The position numbers and the translations under genes are program-made. From NCBI GenBank assembly GCA_963836405.1, contig CAWIJL010000004.1, positions 124,001-188,000 on the forward strand: a stretch of DNA of 64,000 bases. The letters run 5' to 3'. Within the stretch, counting starts at the first letter, position 1. Each line of letters opens with the position of its first letter. The stretch comes from CAWIJJ01 sp963836405. GTDB taxonomy: Bacteria; Acidobacteriota; Terriglobia; Bryobacterales; Bryobacteraceae. The notes below the pieces were generated by a model. It searched no databases, was not told the origin of the DNA, and saw only the letters and a program-made list of their open reading frames with translations. Below are positions 35,103 to 44,692 of this stretch, one piece after another.

Positions 35103-35226
35103 GACATGCTCCTTTACCATGACGGCGCGCCCGGCTCGGGGTGCTGCCGCTGCAAATTCCGGTCTCCGGTGATATTGATTACAACACGAATCGCGGGCAG
35201 GTTCCAGATGGGGAAGGTAGAAAATA

Positions 35227-35249
35227 GGGGCGGAACGAGCGTCCGCCCC
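35227..35249 (-). terminator. Intrinsic terminator of the CsbD-like gene
   Basis: GGGGCGGA (35227-35234) pairs with TCCGCCCC (35242-35249) around a 7-base loop. On the minus strand the stem is followed by TATTTTCTA. It lies 8 bases after the csbD-like stop. Confidence 0.7.
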
Positions 35250-35257
35250 CTTGGAGA

Positions 35258-35473
35258 TCAGGCCACGCGGGTGGAGCGATTGTTGCGTTCCCAATCGTTG
35301 TACTGGTTTTCGGCCTCTTCGCGAGAGTAGCCGTAGCGCTCCTGCAGTTTACCGAGGAACTGGTCTTTCTTACCGGCAACCTGGTCCCAGTCGTCGTCAG
35401 TCAGCTTGCCCCACTTCTCGCGCATCTTGCCTTTGAACTGTTTCCACTGGCCTTCAAATTGATCAGTATTCAT
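35258..35473 (-). CDS. CsbD-family stress-response protein
   Basis: The 71-residue protein shows the CsbD signature: DQFEGQWKQFKGKMREKWGK, then LTDDDWDQVAGKKDQFLGKL and QERYGYSREEAENQ. CsbD-like proteins are small, charged, abundant under general stress, and of unknown molecular function. The ATG at 35473 has a perfect GGAGGTTTAATT leader, so the longer frame from 35512 was not used. Confidence 0.92.
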   Translation of the reverse strand: MNTDQFEGQWKQFKGKMREKWGKLTDDDWDQVAGKKDQFLGKLQERYGYSREEAENQYNDWERNNRSTRVA

Positions 35474-35531
35474 AATTAAACCTCCACCTCCGTGTTGCAG
35501 CCGTGGAACCACTGGGTCAGAGCGAACATTT

Positions 35532-36833
35532 ATGCGTATGCGTGGAAGATGCGTTGCTCGATTTTGGGCAGTGCGCCAACGAGCGTTTATTTTTACGTGC
35601 CTTGCGATCTGCGTCTCGTTGGGAAGCGCGTGTGTCTACGCACAAACTCCGCCCGCACCCGCCGCCGCCGACCGGATGGCGCCCGCCACGCGCGCCGGGC
35701 TGATCGAATGGCAGCGGGCGCAGAAGGCGGCGGTGCTGGAACCCGCGGAGAGCCCTACCGCCGAACGGGTCCTGAATTTCATCAAACAGAAGCGGATTGT
35801 GGAACGCTTCACGCAGGGCGTGGCGGGCTTTCGCGTCAGGCTCGGCGGGTTGACGACGGGATCCGGATTTGCGCTTGGGCCTGAATTTTACCGTCGCAGT
35901 TTTGGAAACGATCAGATCCGGTTCCGGGCATCCATGCGCGCTTCGATCAGCCAGTTTTATTTGATGGAAGCGGAGCTGGACGTGCCGCGTCTTGCGGACG
36001 AGCACCTGTTCTTCAATCTTCACGGCGTGCACCGGCGATACCCGCGGATCGACTATTACGGGCCCGGCGCGGACTCCAAGAAGAGCGGCCGCAGCGATTT
36101 TTTGCTCGAAGACACGTCGTACCAGGCCCAGGCGGGGGTGCAGCCGTTCCGCGGCTTGCGGCTGGGCGGCATCGGGCGGTATCTACAGGTGAACGTCGGC
36201 CCCGGGCGGGACGAGCGCTTCATTTCGACGGACCGCATTTTTACGGAGAGTACGACGCCGGGGCTGGTGCACCAGACCAACTTTCTGGAAGGGGGCGGAC
36301 TGATCGAGTTCGACTGGCGGGACAACCCGGGCGGGCCGCGCAGCGGCGGTTATTACCAGGCGCGGTTCACCTCGTTTTCGGACGTGGACCTGGGCCGGTA
36401 CGCCTTTTCGCGCCTGAACCTGGAGGTCCATCAGTACATCCCGTTTTTCAACCAACGCCGGGTGATCGCATTGCGCGGGCGGGTGCAGGCCAGCGATCCG
36501 CACAGCGGCAACCTGGTGCCGTTCTACCTGCAACCCACGCTGGGCGGCTCCGACGATCTGCGCGGGTTCCGGCCGTATCGCTTCTACGATAATAATTCCG
36601 CGCTGCTGCAAGGCGAGTACCGCTGGGAAATTTTCAGCGGGCTCGATATGGCGCTTTTCATGGACGCGGGCAAAGTATTTCCGAGATGGAACCTGATCAA
36701 CTTTCGCGAACTCGAAAAGGACTTCGGCTTCGGGTTCCGTTTCAATATTCGAAACGACGTGTTTCTGCGCATCGACACCGGATTCAGCCGGGAAGGTTTT
36801 CATTTATGGCTCAAGTTCGACAACGTCTTCTGA
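35532..36833 (+). CDS. Outer-membrane BamA/TamA-type (Omp85, surface antigen) barrel protein
   Basis: A hydrophobic leader (FIFTCLAICVSLGSACVYAQ) is followed by a mostly beta protein of 433 residues without clear POTRA domains. Alternating-strand segments lead to the Omp85-type motif TLGGSDDLRGFRPYRF (the GGxxxLRG element before the last strands) and a closing LWLKFDNVF with terminal aromatic residue. Such barrels insert or export lipids or proteins at the outer membrane. Its 3' end overlaps the next gene by 28 bases. An internal GTG before VRQRAF could be the true start of the signal peptide. Confidence 0.78.
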   Translation: MRMRGRCVARFWAVRQRAFIFTCLAICVSLGSACVYAQTPPAPAAADRMAPATRAGLIEWQRAQKAAVLEPAESPTAERVLNFIKQKRIVERFTQGVAGFRVRLGGLTTGSGFALGPEFYRRSFGNDQIRFRASMRASISQFYLMEAELDVPRLADEHLFFNLHGVHRRYPRIDYYGPGADSKKSGRSDFLLEDTSYQAQAGVQPFRGLRLGGIGRYLQVNVGPGRDERFISTDRIFTESTTPGLVHQTNFLEGGGLIEFDWRDNPGGPRSGGYYQARFTSFSDVDLGRYAFSRLNLEVHQYIPFFNQRRVIALRGRVQASDPHSGNLVPFYLQPTLGGSDDLRGFRPYRFYDNNSALLQGEYRWEIFSGLDMALFMDAGKVFPRWNLINFRELEKDFGFGFRFNIRNDVFLRIDTGFSREGFHLWLKFDNVF

Positions 36834-38410
36834 TGCGAGGCGCGGCATGGCTGGCGGCGATCGCGATGTTGGTGGCCGCGCCCGCCCTGCCGAAGTTCTA
36901 TCCCGACGATCCGCTGTGGCGGGATCCGCCTCCGCTTCCCGTGATGAAGCTGAAGACGCGCAACATCAACGAATACTTCGATTATTTCCAGAACACCTTT
37001 TTCGAGCCGTACCGGAACGACAAGGACTCGCCCGATCCGGCGCAGGCTGTGAACACGCTGGGCGAGGTGCCCGACAGTTCCTGGTTTACGAACCGGATGG
37101 GAATACGGCCCATGAGCATAGAAGAACTGGTGCGGGGTCCGGGCAATTCGCATCCGCCCTCTACGGCGGGTCGCTGGACGGTGCTTTCCGGCAAGAACGA
37201 AGGGGTCACGCCGGGCCTTTCGATCAAGGATGCGGAGGGCCGCCGCTATCTGCTCAAGTTCGACCCGAAGAGCAATCCGGAAATGGCCAGCGCGGCGGAC
37301 GTCATCGGCAGCAAGTTTTTCTACGCTCTCGGCTACAACGTCCCGGAGAATTACATCGTTCATTTCAAGCGCTCGCAACTCGCTACGGGCGCGGACGCCA
37401 AAATCCGCGACGCGACGGGACGGGAACGGGGGATGCGTGAATACGATATCGACGACGTGCTGCAGAAAGTGCCGCGGGACGCGGAGGGGACCTACCGGGC
37501 ACTGGCCAGCCTTTACCTGTCCGGCGACATTATCGGGCCCTTCCGGTATTACGGCGTGCGCAGCGACGACCCGAACGATGTGGTGGAGCACCAGGAACGC
37601 CGCGACCTGCGAGGGCTGTACGTTTTCGCGGCCTGGCTGAATCACACCGACTCGAAATCGATCAACACGCTGGATACGGTCGTGGAGGAGAACGGAGTGC
37701 GTTTCGTGCGGCACCACCTGATCGATTTCGGCGCGATCCTGGGGAGCGACAGCTTCGAAGCCAAGAGTCCGCGCGCCGGGCACGTCTACCTGTACGAATT
37801 CAAACCGGCCGCGTGGCAGTTCATTTCGCTGGGGCTGTACGTTCCCGAGTGGATGCGCGCGAACTACCCGCACATCCCCGAGGCCGGGCACCTGGATTAC
37901 GAGACGTTCGATCCTGAACACTGGCGGAACAACTATCCGAACCCGGCGTTCGACCAGCGCACGCCGGCCGATCTCTACTGGGCCGCCAAGAAGGTTCTGG
38001 CGTTCGACGAGCCCGCGATTCGCGCACTGGTCGAGACCGGCAGATACTCGGACCCGCGGGCGGTGGACTGGGTAGTGAAGTGCCTGGTGGAGCGCAGGAG
38101 CCGGATCGGCAAGGCGTTTCTCCAAAAAGTTCTGCCGCTCGATCATTTCGCCGTTCGCGATGGCAGACTGGAGTGTGAGGACCTCGCCGTGAAATACGGC
38201 TTCCGCGCGGCGCGTCCATACTCAATAACGTGGTCTCAATTCGACAACGACACCTCGCGGCGGATCGCGATCCCGGGCGCTTCGGGACCGGAGGTTCCGC
38301 GTTCCACGGCGGCGTACCTGGCGGCGGAACTGCGGTCGGGAGAGCCGTCGAAATCGACGATCGTTTATCTGCGCGGAAACGAAGTGGTAGGTATCGACCG
38401 GACATGGTGA
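36806..38410 (+). CDS. Exported protein with kinase-fold-like motifs, unknown function
   Basis: The 534-residue product starts with a signal sequence (AAWLAAIAMLVAAPALP). Its centre has an ordered set of motifs recalling HipA/CotH/FAM20-type atypical kinases: a lysine strand RRYLLKFDP, a helix ASAADVIGSKFFYALGYNVP, a putative catalytic loop WLNHTDSKSINTL and a DFG-like HHLIDFGAILG. A secreted kinase-fold protein would be unusual. The similarity is by eye only. It overlaps both neighbours (28 and 7 bases), so it works with the barrel protein and the phosphoesterase. An RBS GGAAGG precedes the ATG at 36806. Confidence 0.62.
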   Translation: MAQVRQRLLMRGAAWLAAIAMLVAAPALPKFYPDDPLWRDPPPLPVMKLKTRNINEYFDYFQNTFFEPYRNDKDSPDPAQAVNTLGEVPDSSWFTNRMGIRPMSIEELVRGPGNSHPPSTAGRWTVLSGKNEGVTPGLSIKDAEGRRYLLKFDPKSNPEMASAADVIGSKFFYALGYNVPENYIVHFKRSQLATGADAKIRDATGRERGMREYDIDDVLQKVPRDAEGTYRALASLYLSGDIIGPFRYYGVRSDDPNDVVEHQERRDLRGLYVFAAWLNHTDSKSINTLDTVVEENGVRFVRHHLIDFGAILGSDSFEAKSPRAGHVYLYEFKPAAWQFISLGLYVPEWMRANYPHIPEAGHLDYETFDPEHWRNNYPNPAFDQRTPADLYWAAKKVLAFDEPAIRALVETGRYSDPRAVDWVVKCLVERRSRIGKAFLQKVLPLDHFAVRDGRLECEDLAVKYGFRAARPYSITWSQFDNDTSRRIAIPGASGPEVPRSTAAYLAAELRSGEPSKSTIVYLRGNEVVGIDRTW

Positions 38411-39642
38411 CGGCGTGTCGCGCGGCCGCGCTGCTACTCGCCGCCGGAATTGCCGCATCCGCGCAGACGGTCTACACCTATGTCGGACAGATTACCGCCG
38501 CCTCGGTGATTCTCGCCTGGGGTAACACCACGGGCAAGGACTCGAACACGATCGGCAGGGATGCCGCCTCACTGGGGGAGACGCGGGTCCGGTTCGGCAA
38601 CCAGAGTCTCACGACGGACAAGAGCTGGATCGAAGTGAGCGGCCTCAGTCCGGACACCAGTTATCCGTACGAGGTGACGATCGACGGCAAACAGACGGGG
38701 TCGGGAACGGTGCGCACGTATCCGGCGAGCGCCACCCGGCTGACCTTTTTCGCGATTGGGGATTACGGGACGGGCGACCGGGGGCAGGAGGGCATCGCGG
38801 AGGCGATGTGGAAGGAATTTCAAAGACGTTCGCAAGGGCCCGATCCGCCGCGCTTCGTCATCACTATGGGGGACAACATTTACGCGGGATTGAACCTCGG
38901 GTACGTGGTTCGCGGGTCGGGGGACCAGGACCGCGATTGGGAGAGCAAGTTCTTCTCGCCGTACAAAGAGCTGCTGCGGCAGATTCCGTTCTATCCCTCG
39001 CTCGGCAATCACGACGGCAACGCGACAGAGAGCCGCGGCGATCTTACGGTTTACCTGGATAATTTTTTCTTTCCCGGCAACCAGCCGGCGCGGTGGTATC
39101 GATTCGGCTTCGGGGGCCTGGCGGACTTCTTCGCGCTGGACAGCACGGAGAACACCACGGGCGGCCACACGGCCCCGGCGTTCAGTCCGGATGGCGACCA
39201 GTCCAAATGGCTGGCGAGGGTGCTTTCCGAATCGCGCGCGCCGTGGAAGATTCCCTATTTCCACCACCCGCCGTTCAACGCCGGGCCGGGACACGGCGCC
39301 AGTTACTCGATGCTACGCCACTGGGTGGAGCTATTCCAAAAGGACGGCGTGAAGGTGGTATTCACCGGGCACGAGCACAACTACCAGTACAGCGAGGACA
39401 GCGACGCCACCGGGCATATCCGCTATCTCGTGAGCGGCTCGGGCGGAGAATTGCGGACCGGCAACGTCACGAACAATATGGCGCGCGCCCACATTGAAGG
39501 ATTCGCGCCGCAGCGTCAATTTCTGGTGGTCGAGATCGACGGCCGCGTAATGCGGGTGACGCCGGTCTCGACGGGAAAGATGGTCGTACGCGACCGGGAC
39601 AGGAAAGAACTCCCGGTGACGCTGGAAATCCGGCTGCCGTAG
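38404..39642 (+). CDS. Secreted purple acid phosphatase-like metallophosphoesterase
   Basis: After a signal peptide (ALLLAAGIAASAQ) comes a fibronectin-like domain (AASVILAWGNT ... VSGLSPDTSYPYEVTIDG). The metallophosphatase domain follows with the ligands FFAIGDYGTGDRG, VITMGDNIYAG, SLGNHDGN, YFHHPPF and FTGHEHNYQ in the classical order. FnIII plus this domain is the build of purple acid phosphatases. It should hydrolyse phosphomonoesters outside the cytoplasm. Its ATG overlaps the upstream stop by 7 bases. It converges on the ADOP permease gene. Confidence 0.88.
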   Translation: MVTACRAAALLLAAGIAASAQTVYTYVGQITAASVILAWGNTTGKDSNTIGRDAASLGETRVRFGNQSLTTDKSWIEVSGLSPDTSYPYEVTIDGKQTGSGTVRTYPASATRLTFFAIGDYGTGDRGQEGIAEAMWKEFQRRSQGPDPPRFVITMGDNIYAGLNLGYVVRGSGDQDRDWESKFFSPYKELLRQIPFYPSLGNHDGNATESRGDLTVYLDNFFFPGNQPARWYRFGFGGLADFFALDSTENTTGGHTAPAFSPDGDQSKWLARVLSESRAPWKIPYFHHPPFNAGPGHGASYSMLRHWVELFQKDGVKVVFTGHEHNYQYSEDSDATGHIRYLVSGSGGELRTGNVTNNMARAHIEGFAPQRQFLVVEIDGRVMRVTPVSTGKMVVRDRDRKELPVTLEIRLP

Positions 39643-39648
39643 CGGGAT

Positions 39649-42292
39649 TTATTCGCAGCGAAGGGCGGTTTGCGGATCGATGCGGGACGCGCGGCGCGCC
39701 GGAATCCAGCAGGCCACGAGCGCGGCGGCGAGGAGCAGGGCCGCTACCACCAGGAACGTGGGCACATCGGTCGGTTCGACCTCGAAGAGCATGGCGCGGA
39801 GAATGCCGGTGAGGCTGGAGGCGGCGACTGCTCCGATGACGAGGCCGGTTGCGGTGAGTAACATGCCCTGCTTGAGGAAGCCCGCGAGAATGGCGGAAGG
39901 CGCCGCGCCCATGGCCATGCGAATGCCGATCTCGCGGGTCCGCTGGCGGACCCAGAGGGCCAGCATGGAGCCGATTCCGGCAATGGCGATGAGCAGTGCC
40001 AGTCCCGCGAAGAGCGAGAACATCTGCGTGAGCGTTCGCGGGGACGCAATGGCATCGGCGCGGGCCTGTTCCAGCGATTCGAACCAGGTGAAGGCCATTT
40101 CGGGATCGACCTCGCGGATGGCGCGGCGCACCATGCCGGAAATGGCGGCGGGGTCGCCCTGCGCGCGGACCAGGATTGCGCCGGGACGCGGCTCCTGGGC
40201 AAGCGGAACGTAGACCTGCGAGGGGGCTTCCCGGGCGGGGCCGAATTCGCGGGTATCCGCCACCACGCCGACGATCTCCATCCAGTGTTCGCCGTCGAAC
40301 GAGATGCGCCGGCCGAGGGGATCCCGGGAGCCCCAGCGTTTCAAGGCGGCGCCTCGCGTGATGAGGGCGACCAGGGGCGAATCCGCCTGGTCCGACTCGA
40401 GGATGCCGCGGCCGGCAAGCACGGGAATTCCGAGCGTGCGCAGATAGGCGGGGCTGACGGCCCTCGACAGCTTGATGGGCAACTGGTCCGCGGCGGCTCC
40501 CGCTTCGCCCTGAACCTGCATCCGCTGGGCGGGGAAATCTGCCCGCACCAGGTTGGGATTGAGCGGAAAGCCCGAGGAGATGGATGCCGAGACCACGCCG
40601 GGCTGCGCTTCGAGCTTCTGCAGGAGGCGCCGATCCAGACTGCGGAACTGTTCGGGCTCGCGCAGCCGCGACCAGTTGGGCATCAGGCCCACGGCCAGCA
40701 CGCGGTCGGTGGCGAATCCGGTCTGCACGTTGGCCAGGCGGACGAAGCTGCGCAGCATCAGGCCCGCGCCCACCAGCAGAATAAACGAAAACGCAACCTG
40801 GGCGGCGATGAGCGCGCTGCGCAGCAGATCGCGGCGGACGCCGGCGCGGCTGTTCTCCTTGAGGCCGCCCGCCAGATCGCGGCGAGAGTAGAGGGCGGCC
40901 ACGGACCCGAACAGAACGCTGGTGCCGGTAGCGCACAGGGCGGCAAAGCCGAGCACCCATCCGTTGACGGCGATCTCGCGCGCGCGGGGCGTAAACTCGC
41001 CGGCGAAAAGGGTGAGCAGGCGCACGCTGCCGTAGGCGAAGAGAATCCCGATGCCTGCCGCCAGCAGTCCCATGATGAGGCTCTCGGTGAGCAACTGGCG
41101 GAGAAGGCGGCCGCCGCCGGCGCCGACCGCGGTGCGGATCGCCAGTTCCGACTCGCGGCGCGACATGCGGGCGAGGATCAGGTTGGCGACGTTGGCGCAT
41201 GCGATCAGCAGCACGAATCCGGCGGCGCCGGCGAGCACGAGGAACAGACCGCGGGCGCGTTTCGTCAGGTCGTCCCTCAGCAGGCTGGCAGTGGCGCTGT
41301 AGCCGAGTTCGGCCGGATATGAGCGCGGATCGTCCTGTTGAAACTGGCGGGCGAGTCCCGCCATATCGCGCCGACACAGTTCGAGATCGGCGTCCGGTTT
41401 GAGGCGCGCGAAGACATTCATCATGCGGGCGGTGCGGTCCTCGACCATGCGCGGGCTGGAGCGGGTGGGGCACGATGTCGTGGTCATATAAACATCGTTC
41501 TCATCCGGGTATTGCGGGATGGGCGGGAGCACGCCGATCACGGTATGCGGCCGGTCGTTCATCTTGTAAACGCGGCCGACGATGTTGGGGTCGGCGCGTT
41601 CGTGGCTGCGCCAGAACTCGTAGCTCAAAACCAGGACGGCGGGTGCGCCCGGGCGGTCGTCCTCTTCGACGAAGGTGCGGCCGAGCAGCGGCCGGATGCC
41701 GAAGAAATCGAAGAATCCGGCCGAGACCACGCCGGTGCGGACGCGAACGGCATCCTCTCCGGCAAACAGCGTGAAAGCCATGCCGTGATATTCGACCAGG
41801 CCGGCGAGGGTGTGTGCCTTGCGTCGGTAGTCGGCGATCTCTTTGGGAGAGAAATTCAGGTTCTCGAGACCCGCCTTCGCCGCGGGCTGCCGCAGAACCA
41901 CCAGCCGGTCGCCCCGGGAATACGGCAGAGGCTGACAACAGAACGGCGCTGATGGCGGTAAAGATGGAAGAGTTGACGCCGATGGCGAGTCCGAGTATGA
42001 GGACGGCGGCCGCCGTGAAGCCCGGGTTGCGGCGCATCATGCGCAGGGCATAGCGGGCGTCGCGTGCGAAGACGCCGAAGTGCTCCCGCGGCGCCATGCG
42101 GAAGATGTCGGCCACGGTGGTCCACCACATTCGCATGAGCCCGAGCGTGCCGCCGGAGCGCTCGGTATCGCTGCGCTGGGCGCGGAAGGTCTCTTCCATG
42201 TCACTGCCGAAATCGCGCTGGAAATCGAACGGCAGGATGCGCAGGAGAGCGGCGTAGACGCGGTCGGACAGTGGTTGCTTGCGGGGAGTCAT
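39649..42292 (-). CDS. ADOP-type MacB/FtsX-like ABC permease, frameshifted
   Basis: The N-terminal frame from 42292 has the ADOP leader domain (RVYAALLRILPFDFQRDFGS, then DMEETF) and the first membrane helix (GFTAAAVLILGLAIGVNSSI, followed by FTAISAVLL). At 41935 the sensible frame changes, and the rest (QPLPYSRGDRLVVLRQ onward) runs to 39649. It contains the MacB periplasmic domain and two sets of FtsX helices (LLIACANVANLILARMSRRE, LIAIAGIGSMLALWVRQRTR). One extra base at 41935 restores an AVLLQPLPY join that matches the family. These large orphan permeases are typical of Acidobacteria and sit beside a PadR gene, as here. It is broken or mis-assembled. Confidence 0.83.
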
Positions 42293-42302
42293 GGCATTCT
42301 CC

Positions 42303-42653
42303 TCAGACCGGCCGGAAGGCCTTGATCAGCCGCTTGGAGCGCGCCCGGGCCAGCAGCTTTTCGAGGCGCTGCGCTTCGCTCACCGCGACGGCGCGGCCTT
42401 CGGCGGTCAACTGGTAGTAGCGTCGGCGGGAGTCGTCGTCCTCGGCCGCGGGGCGTGTGGTGAGCTCCACGATGAGGCCGTCGTTGAGGAGGCGTTTGAT
42501 AATGCCGTAGAGCGTTCCGGTGCTGAGCTGGACTTCGCCTTCGGTCTGGGAGGCCACCTCCTTGAGAATGGCGTAACCGTGTTTTTCACCGTCCGCCAAA
42601 GCGAGCAGGACGTGAAACATGGCCGCGGTGAGCGGGGATTGCGCATCGGACAC
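42303..42653 (-). CDS. PadR-family transcriptional regulator
   Basis: The 116-residue winged-helix protein has the PadR pattern: FHVLLALADGEKHGYAILKE, then STGTLYGIIKRLLNDGLIVE, RRRYYQLTAEGRAVA and a C-terminal helix for dimerisation. It lies 10 bases upstream of the ADOP permease in the same direction, the standard Acidobacteria pairing. It most likely represses this operon. An inverted repeat 41 bases upstream of its start is a good operator candidate. Confidence 0.9.
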   Translation of the reverse strand: MSDAQSPLTAAMFHVLLALADGEKHGYAILKEVASQTEGEVQLSTGTLYGIIKRLLNDGLIVELTTRPAAEDDDSRRRYYQLTAEGRAVAVSEAQRLEKLLARARSKRLIKAFRPV

Positions 42654-42693
42654 GTTGGATTCCCTCCGGCCGGATATACCGGCTCTAGCTACA

Positions 42694-42714
42694 TTGCGAG
42701 TAACTATATCGCAA
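42694..42714. promoter_or_regulatory. Inverted repeat, probable PadR operator
   Basis: TTGCGA (42694-42699) and TCGCAA (42709-42714) form a perfect 6-bp inverted repeat around the AT-rich centre GTAACTATA. It lies between the padR-like gene and the divergent methyltransferase gene, and could control both. Confidence 0.55.
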
Positions 42715-42807
42715 GCCGATGTATTCCGTCAAGACATTTGTTATTTGTTATCTCGCGACGGGTCTATCCCGTATTGTTCCGGTCAGCGCATTCGGGAAGG
42801 GCCGGCG

Positions 42808-43467
42808 ATGGCTATAATTCAGCAGATGGTGAGGGAGAGCGTGGAAGAACTGCTGGATGGGGGGAACGTTCCGCGGAAGGTAGCGGAGCTGGCGTACCGG
42901 GACCTGGCGCGCATCCACCGCTGTCTCGGCGATACGCGGTGCATCGTGCGGGCGATTCAGGGCGACCGCCTGCCGGTGCGGCGGATTCTCGATATCGGAT
43001 GCGCCAACGGTACGGTTTTGCGGGATGTGCAGCGGCGGCTGGGGGTGGAAGCGGTGGGAGTGGATTTGCAGCCGCTGCCGCCGTGCGGGCCGTTCCCGAT
43101 TGTTCAGGCGGATGCGGTGCGCGATCCGCTGCCGAAGGCCGACGTCGCCTATTCGATGCACACGGGGCATCATCTAACGGAGGCCGATTTCGCGGGGCTG
43201 ATCAGGAACGTGGGTCGCTACTGCCGGAGGTTTGTGATCCTGGACCTGGTGAGGCATCCCCTTCCGCTGGCGCTGTTCCGCGCTTTTGTGGCGCCGTTCA
43301 TTTCGCGGCTGAACGTGGTGGACGGGGTAACGTCGGTGCGGCGGTCGTTCACCCCGGGCGAATTCCGCGCGATGGTGCACGGGGCGCTGGCGGGCACGGG
43401 CGGAGAGTTCCGGCACCGGGTGGCCCCGTTTTACATCCGGCAGGTCGTCGATATCCGTTATCGATAG
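42808..43467 (+). CDS. Class I SAM-dependent methyltransferase
   Basis: The SAM-binding loop RRILDIGCANGTVLRDVQ is followed by an acidic residue ending strand 2 (AVGVDLQP), VQADAVRDPLPKADVAYSMH and a long C-terminal part (FVILDLVRHPLPLALFRAF). The latter resembles small-molecule methyltransferases of the polyketide or quinone type. At 219 residues it is a minimal class I enzyme. The substrate is unknown. The ATG at 42808 has an upstream GGAAGG. No biosynthetic partners are adjacent. Confidence 0.8.
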   Translation: MAIIQQMVRESVEELLDGGNVPRKVAELAYRDLARIHRCLGDTRCIVRAIQGDRLPVRRILDIGCANGTVLRDVQRRLGVEAVGVDLQPLPPCGPFPIVQADAVRDPLPKADVAYSMHTGHHLTEADFAGLIRNVGRYCRRFVILDLVRHPLPLALFRAFVAPFISRLNVVDGVTSVRRSFTPGEFRAMVHGALAGTGGEFRHRVAPFYIRQVVDIRYR

Positions 43468-43646
43468 TACGTCACTTGCGGCCGCCAAGCAGAGAGTGAC
43501 GGGTTTTGATGCCACGTCCGGACGCCCGAAGTCACTATGCTGTAGATTGCAGGGCCGGGGTCCTCAACGAGGCTCTCGGCCGGTCGGTGGGAGCGACGAT
43601 TCGTGCGTCGCCCCACCTGACTACAGCGACAGGAAGGAGGTTGAAC

Positions 43647-44633
43647 ATGCCCGTGAAAGATCACTTGGACCGCCTCATGAAGGTGGGTAAAAACTTTTGG
43701 AACGGATTCACCATCAGCGCCCCGGTGGGCGACTGGGCCAAAGGCGCGAAGAACGTCCATGACGACGTCGAGACGGTTCAACTCCTGCTGGAGTACGTCT
43801 CCCAGAAAAGCGGCAGAAAGGAATTCAATCCCAAGGGGATTGATGGCGAGATATCCCGGATTGCTGGAAAGTCCAGCACTGTTAAGGCGGTCCACGCCTT
43901 TCAGCGCACGTTTATGGGACACTCCGACGGGCTCGTGGAACCCGAAGGGCGCACCCTGCAAAAGCTGCGGGAGGCCGTCCAAGGCGTGTCGAGCACGGAC
44001 AAATCAACGGCTGAATCGGTAATGAAGGCAGCGCATCCCGGCGACGGCAAGCCACCCTGGCTGAACGCGTTCAATGGACTCAAGGTCTTCAGTCCGTTGA
44101 CACTGCTTCCCAGCGCCCGCTCGCCGCAACCCGAGTGGATCTCGATCGCCGAAAAGGAATTGGGACAAACGGAGGTGGCCGGTAAGAAGCACAACGAACG
44201 GATCATCGAGTACCATGCGACCACCGGCGGAGCTACGACCGATGAGAACCCCTGGTGTGCCAGTTTCGTGAACTGGGTCCTGACGCAGTCCGGGTTTGAA
44301 GGAGCGGGTTCGGCGTGGACCCACGACTGGAAAAAGTGGGGTGACGGATTGCCAAAACCGGCAGTGGGATCCGTGGCATTCATCGACTGGGGCAAGATAG
44401 ACCCGACTAAGAACGGCAAGGGCCACGTGGGCTTCGTAGTTGGGAAAACGGCCAAGAACCGGATCGTTCTTCTCGGCGGCAATCAGAGCGACCAAGTCAG
44501 ATACACGGCATTCAAGGAGTCCTACATTCAGACATACCGGGTGCCAAAGGGCTACAAGCCAAGTCCCAACCTTTACGACCTACCAATCCTGCAGGTGTCG
44601 GAGGATGGCGGTGCCTTCACCGCGACACGTTAA
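43647..44633 (+). CDS. TIGR02594-type CHAP/NlpC-like cysteine peptidoglycan hydrolase
   Basis: Residues 1-130 include a peptidoglycan-binding-like helical repeat (DDVETVQLLLEYVSQ ... TVKAVHAFQRTFMGHSDGLV). The catalytic part has ISIAEKELGQTEVAGKKHN, the nucleophile Cys204 in NPWCASFVNWVL and His260 in GKGHVGFVVGK, the order of CHAP-like amidases. No signal peptide is visible, so it would need a dedicated exporter (holin, type VI secretion) or lysis to reach the wall. The site GGAGGTTGAAC before 43647 fixes the start. A lipoprotein gene follows after 59 bases. Confidence 0.82.
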   Translation: MPVKDHLDRLMKVGKNFWNGFTISAPVGDWAKGAKNVHDDVETVQLLLEYVSQKSGRKEFNPKGIDGEISRIAGKSSTVKAVHAFQRTFMGHSDGLVEPEGRTLQKLREAVQGVSSTDKSTAESVMKAAHPGDGKPPWLNAFNGLKVFSPLTLLPSARSPQPEWISIAEKELGQTEVAGKKHNERIIEYHATTGGATTDENPWCASFVNWVLTQSGFEGAGSAWTHDWKKWGDGLPKPAVGSVAFIDWGKIDPTKNGKGHVGFVVGKTAKNRIVLLGGNQSDQVRYTAFKESYIQTYRVPKGYKPSPNLYDLPILQVSEDGGAFTATR

Positions 44634-44692
44634 CCGAAAGCTCTCAGCCCGCGTGGCTAGCCTGCGCACCCGGGTGGAAAATACAGGCTGTT

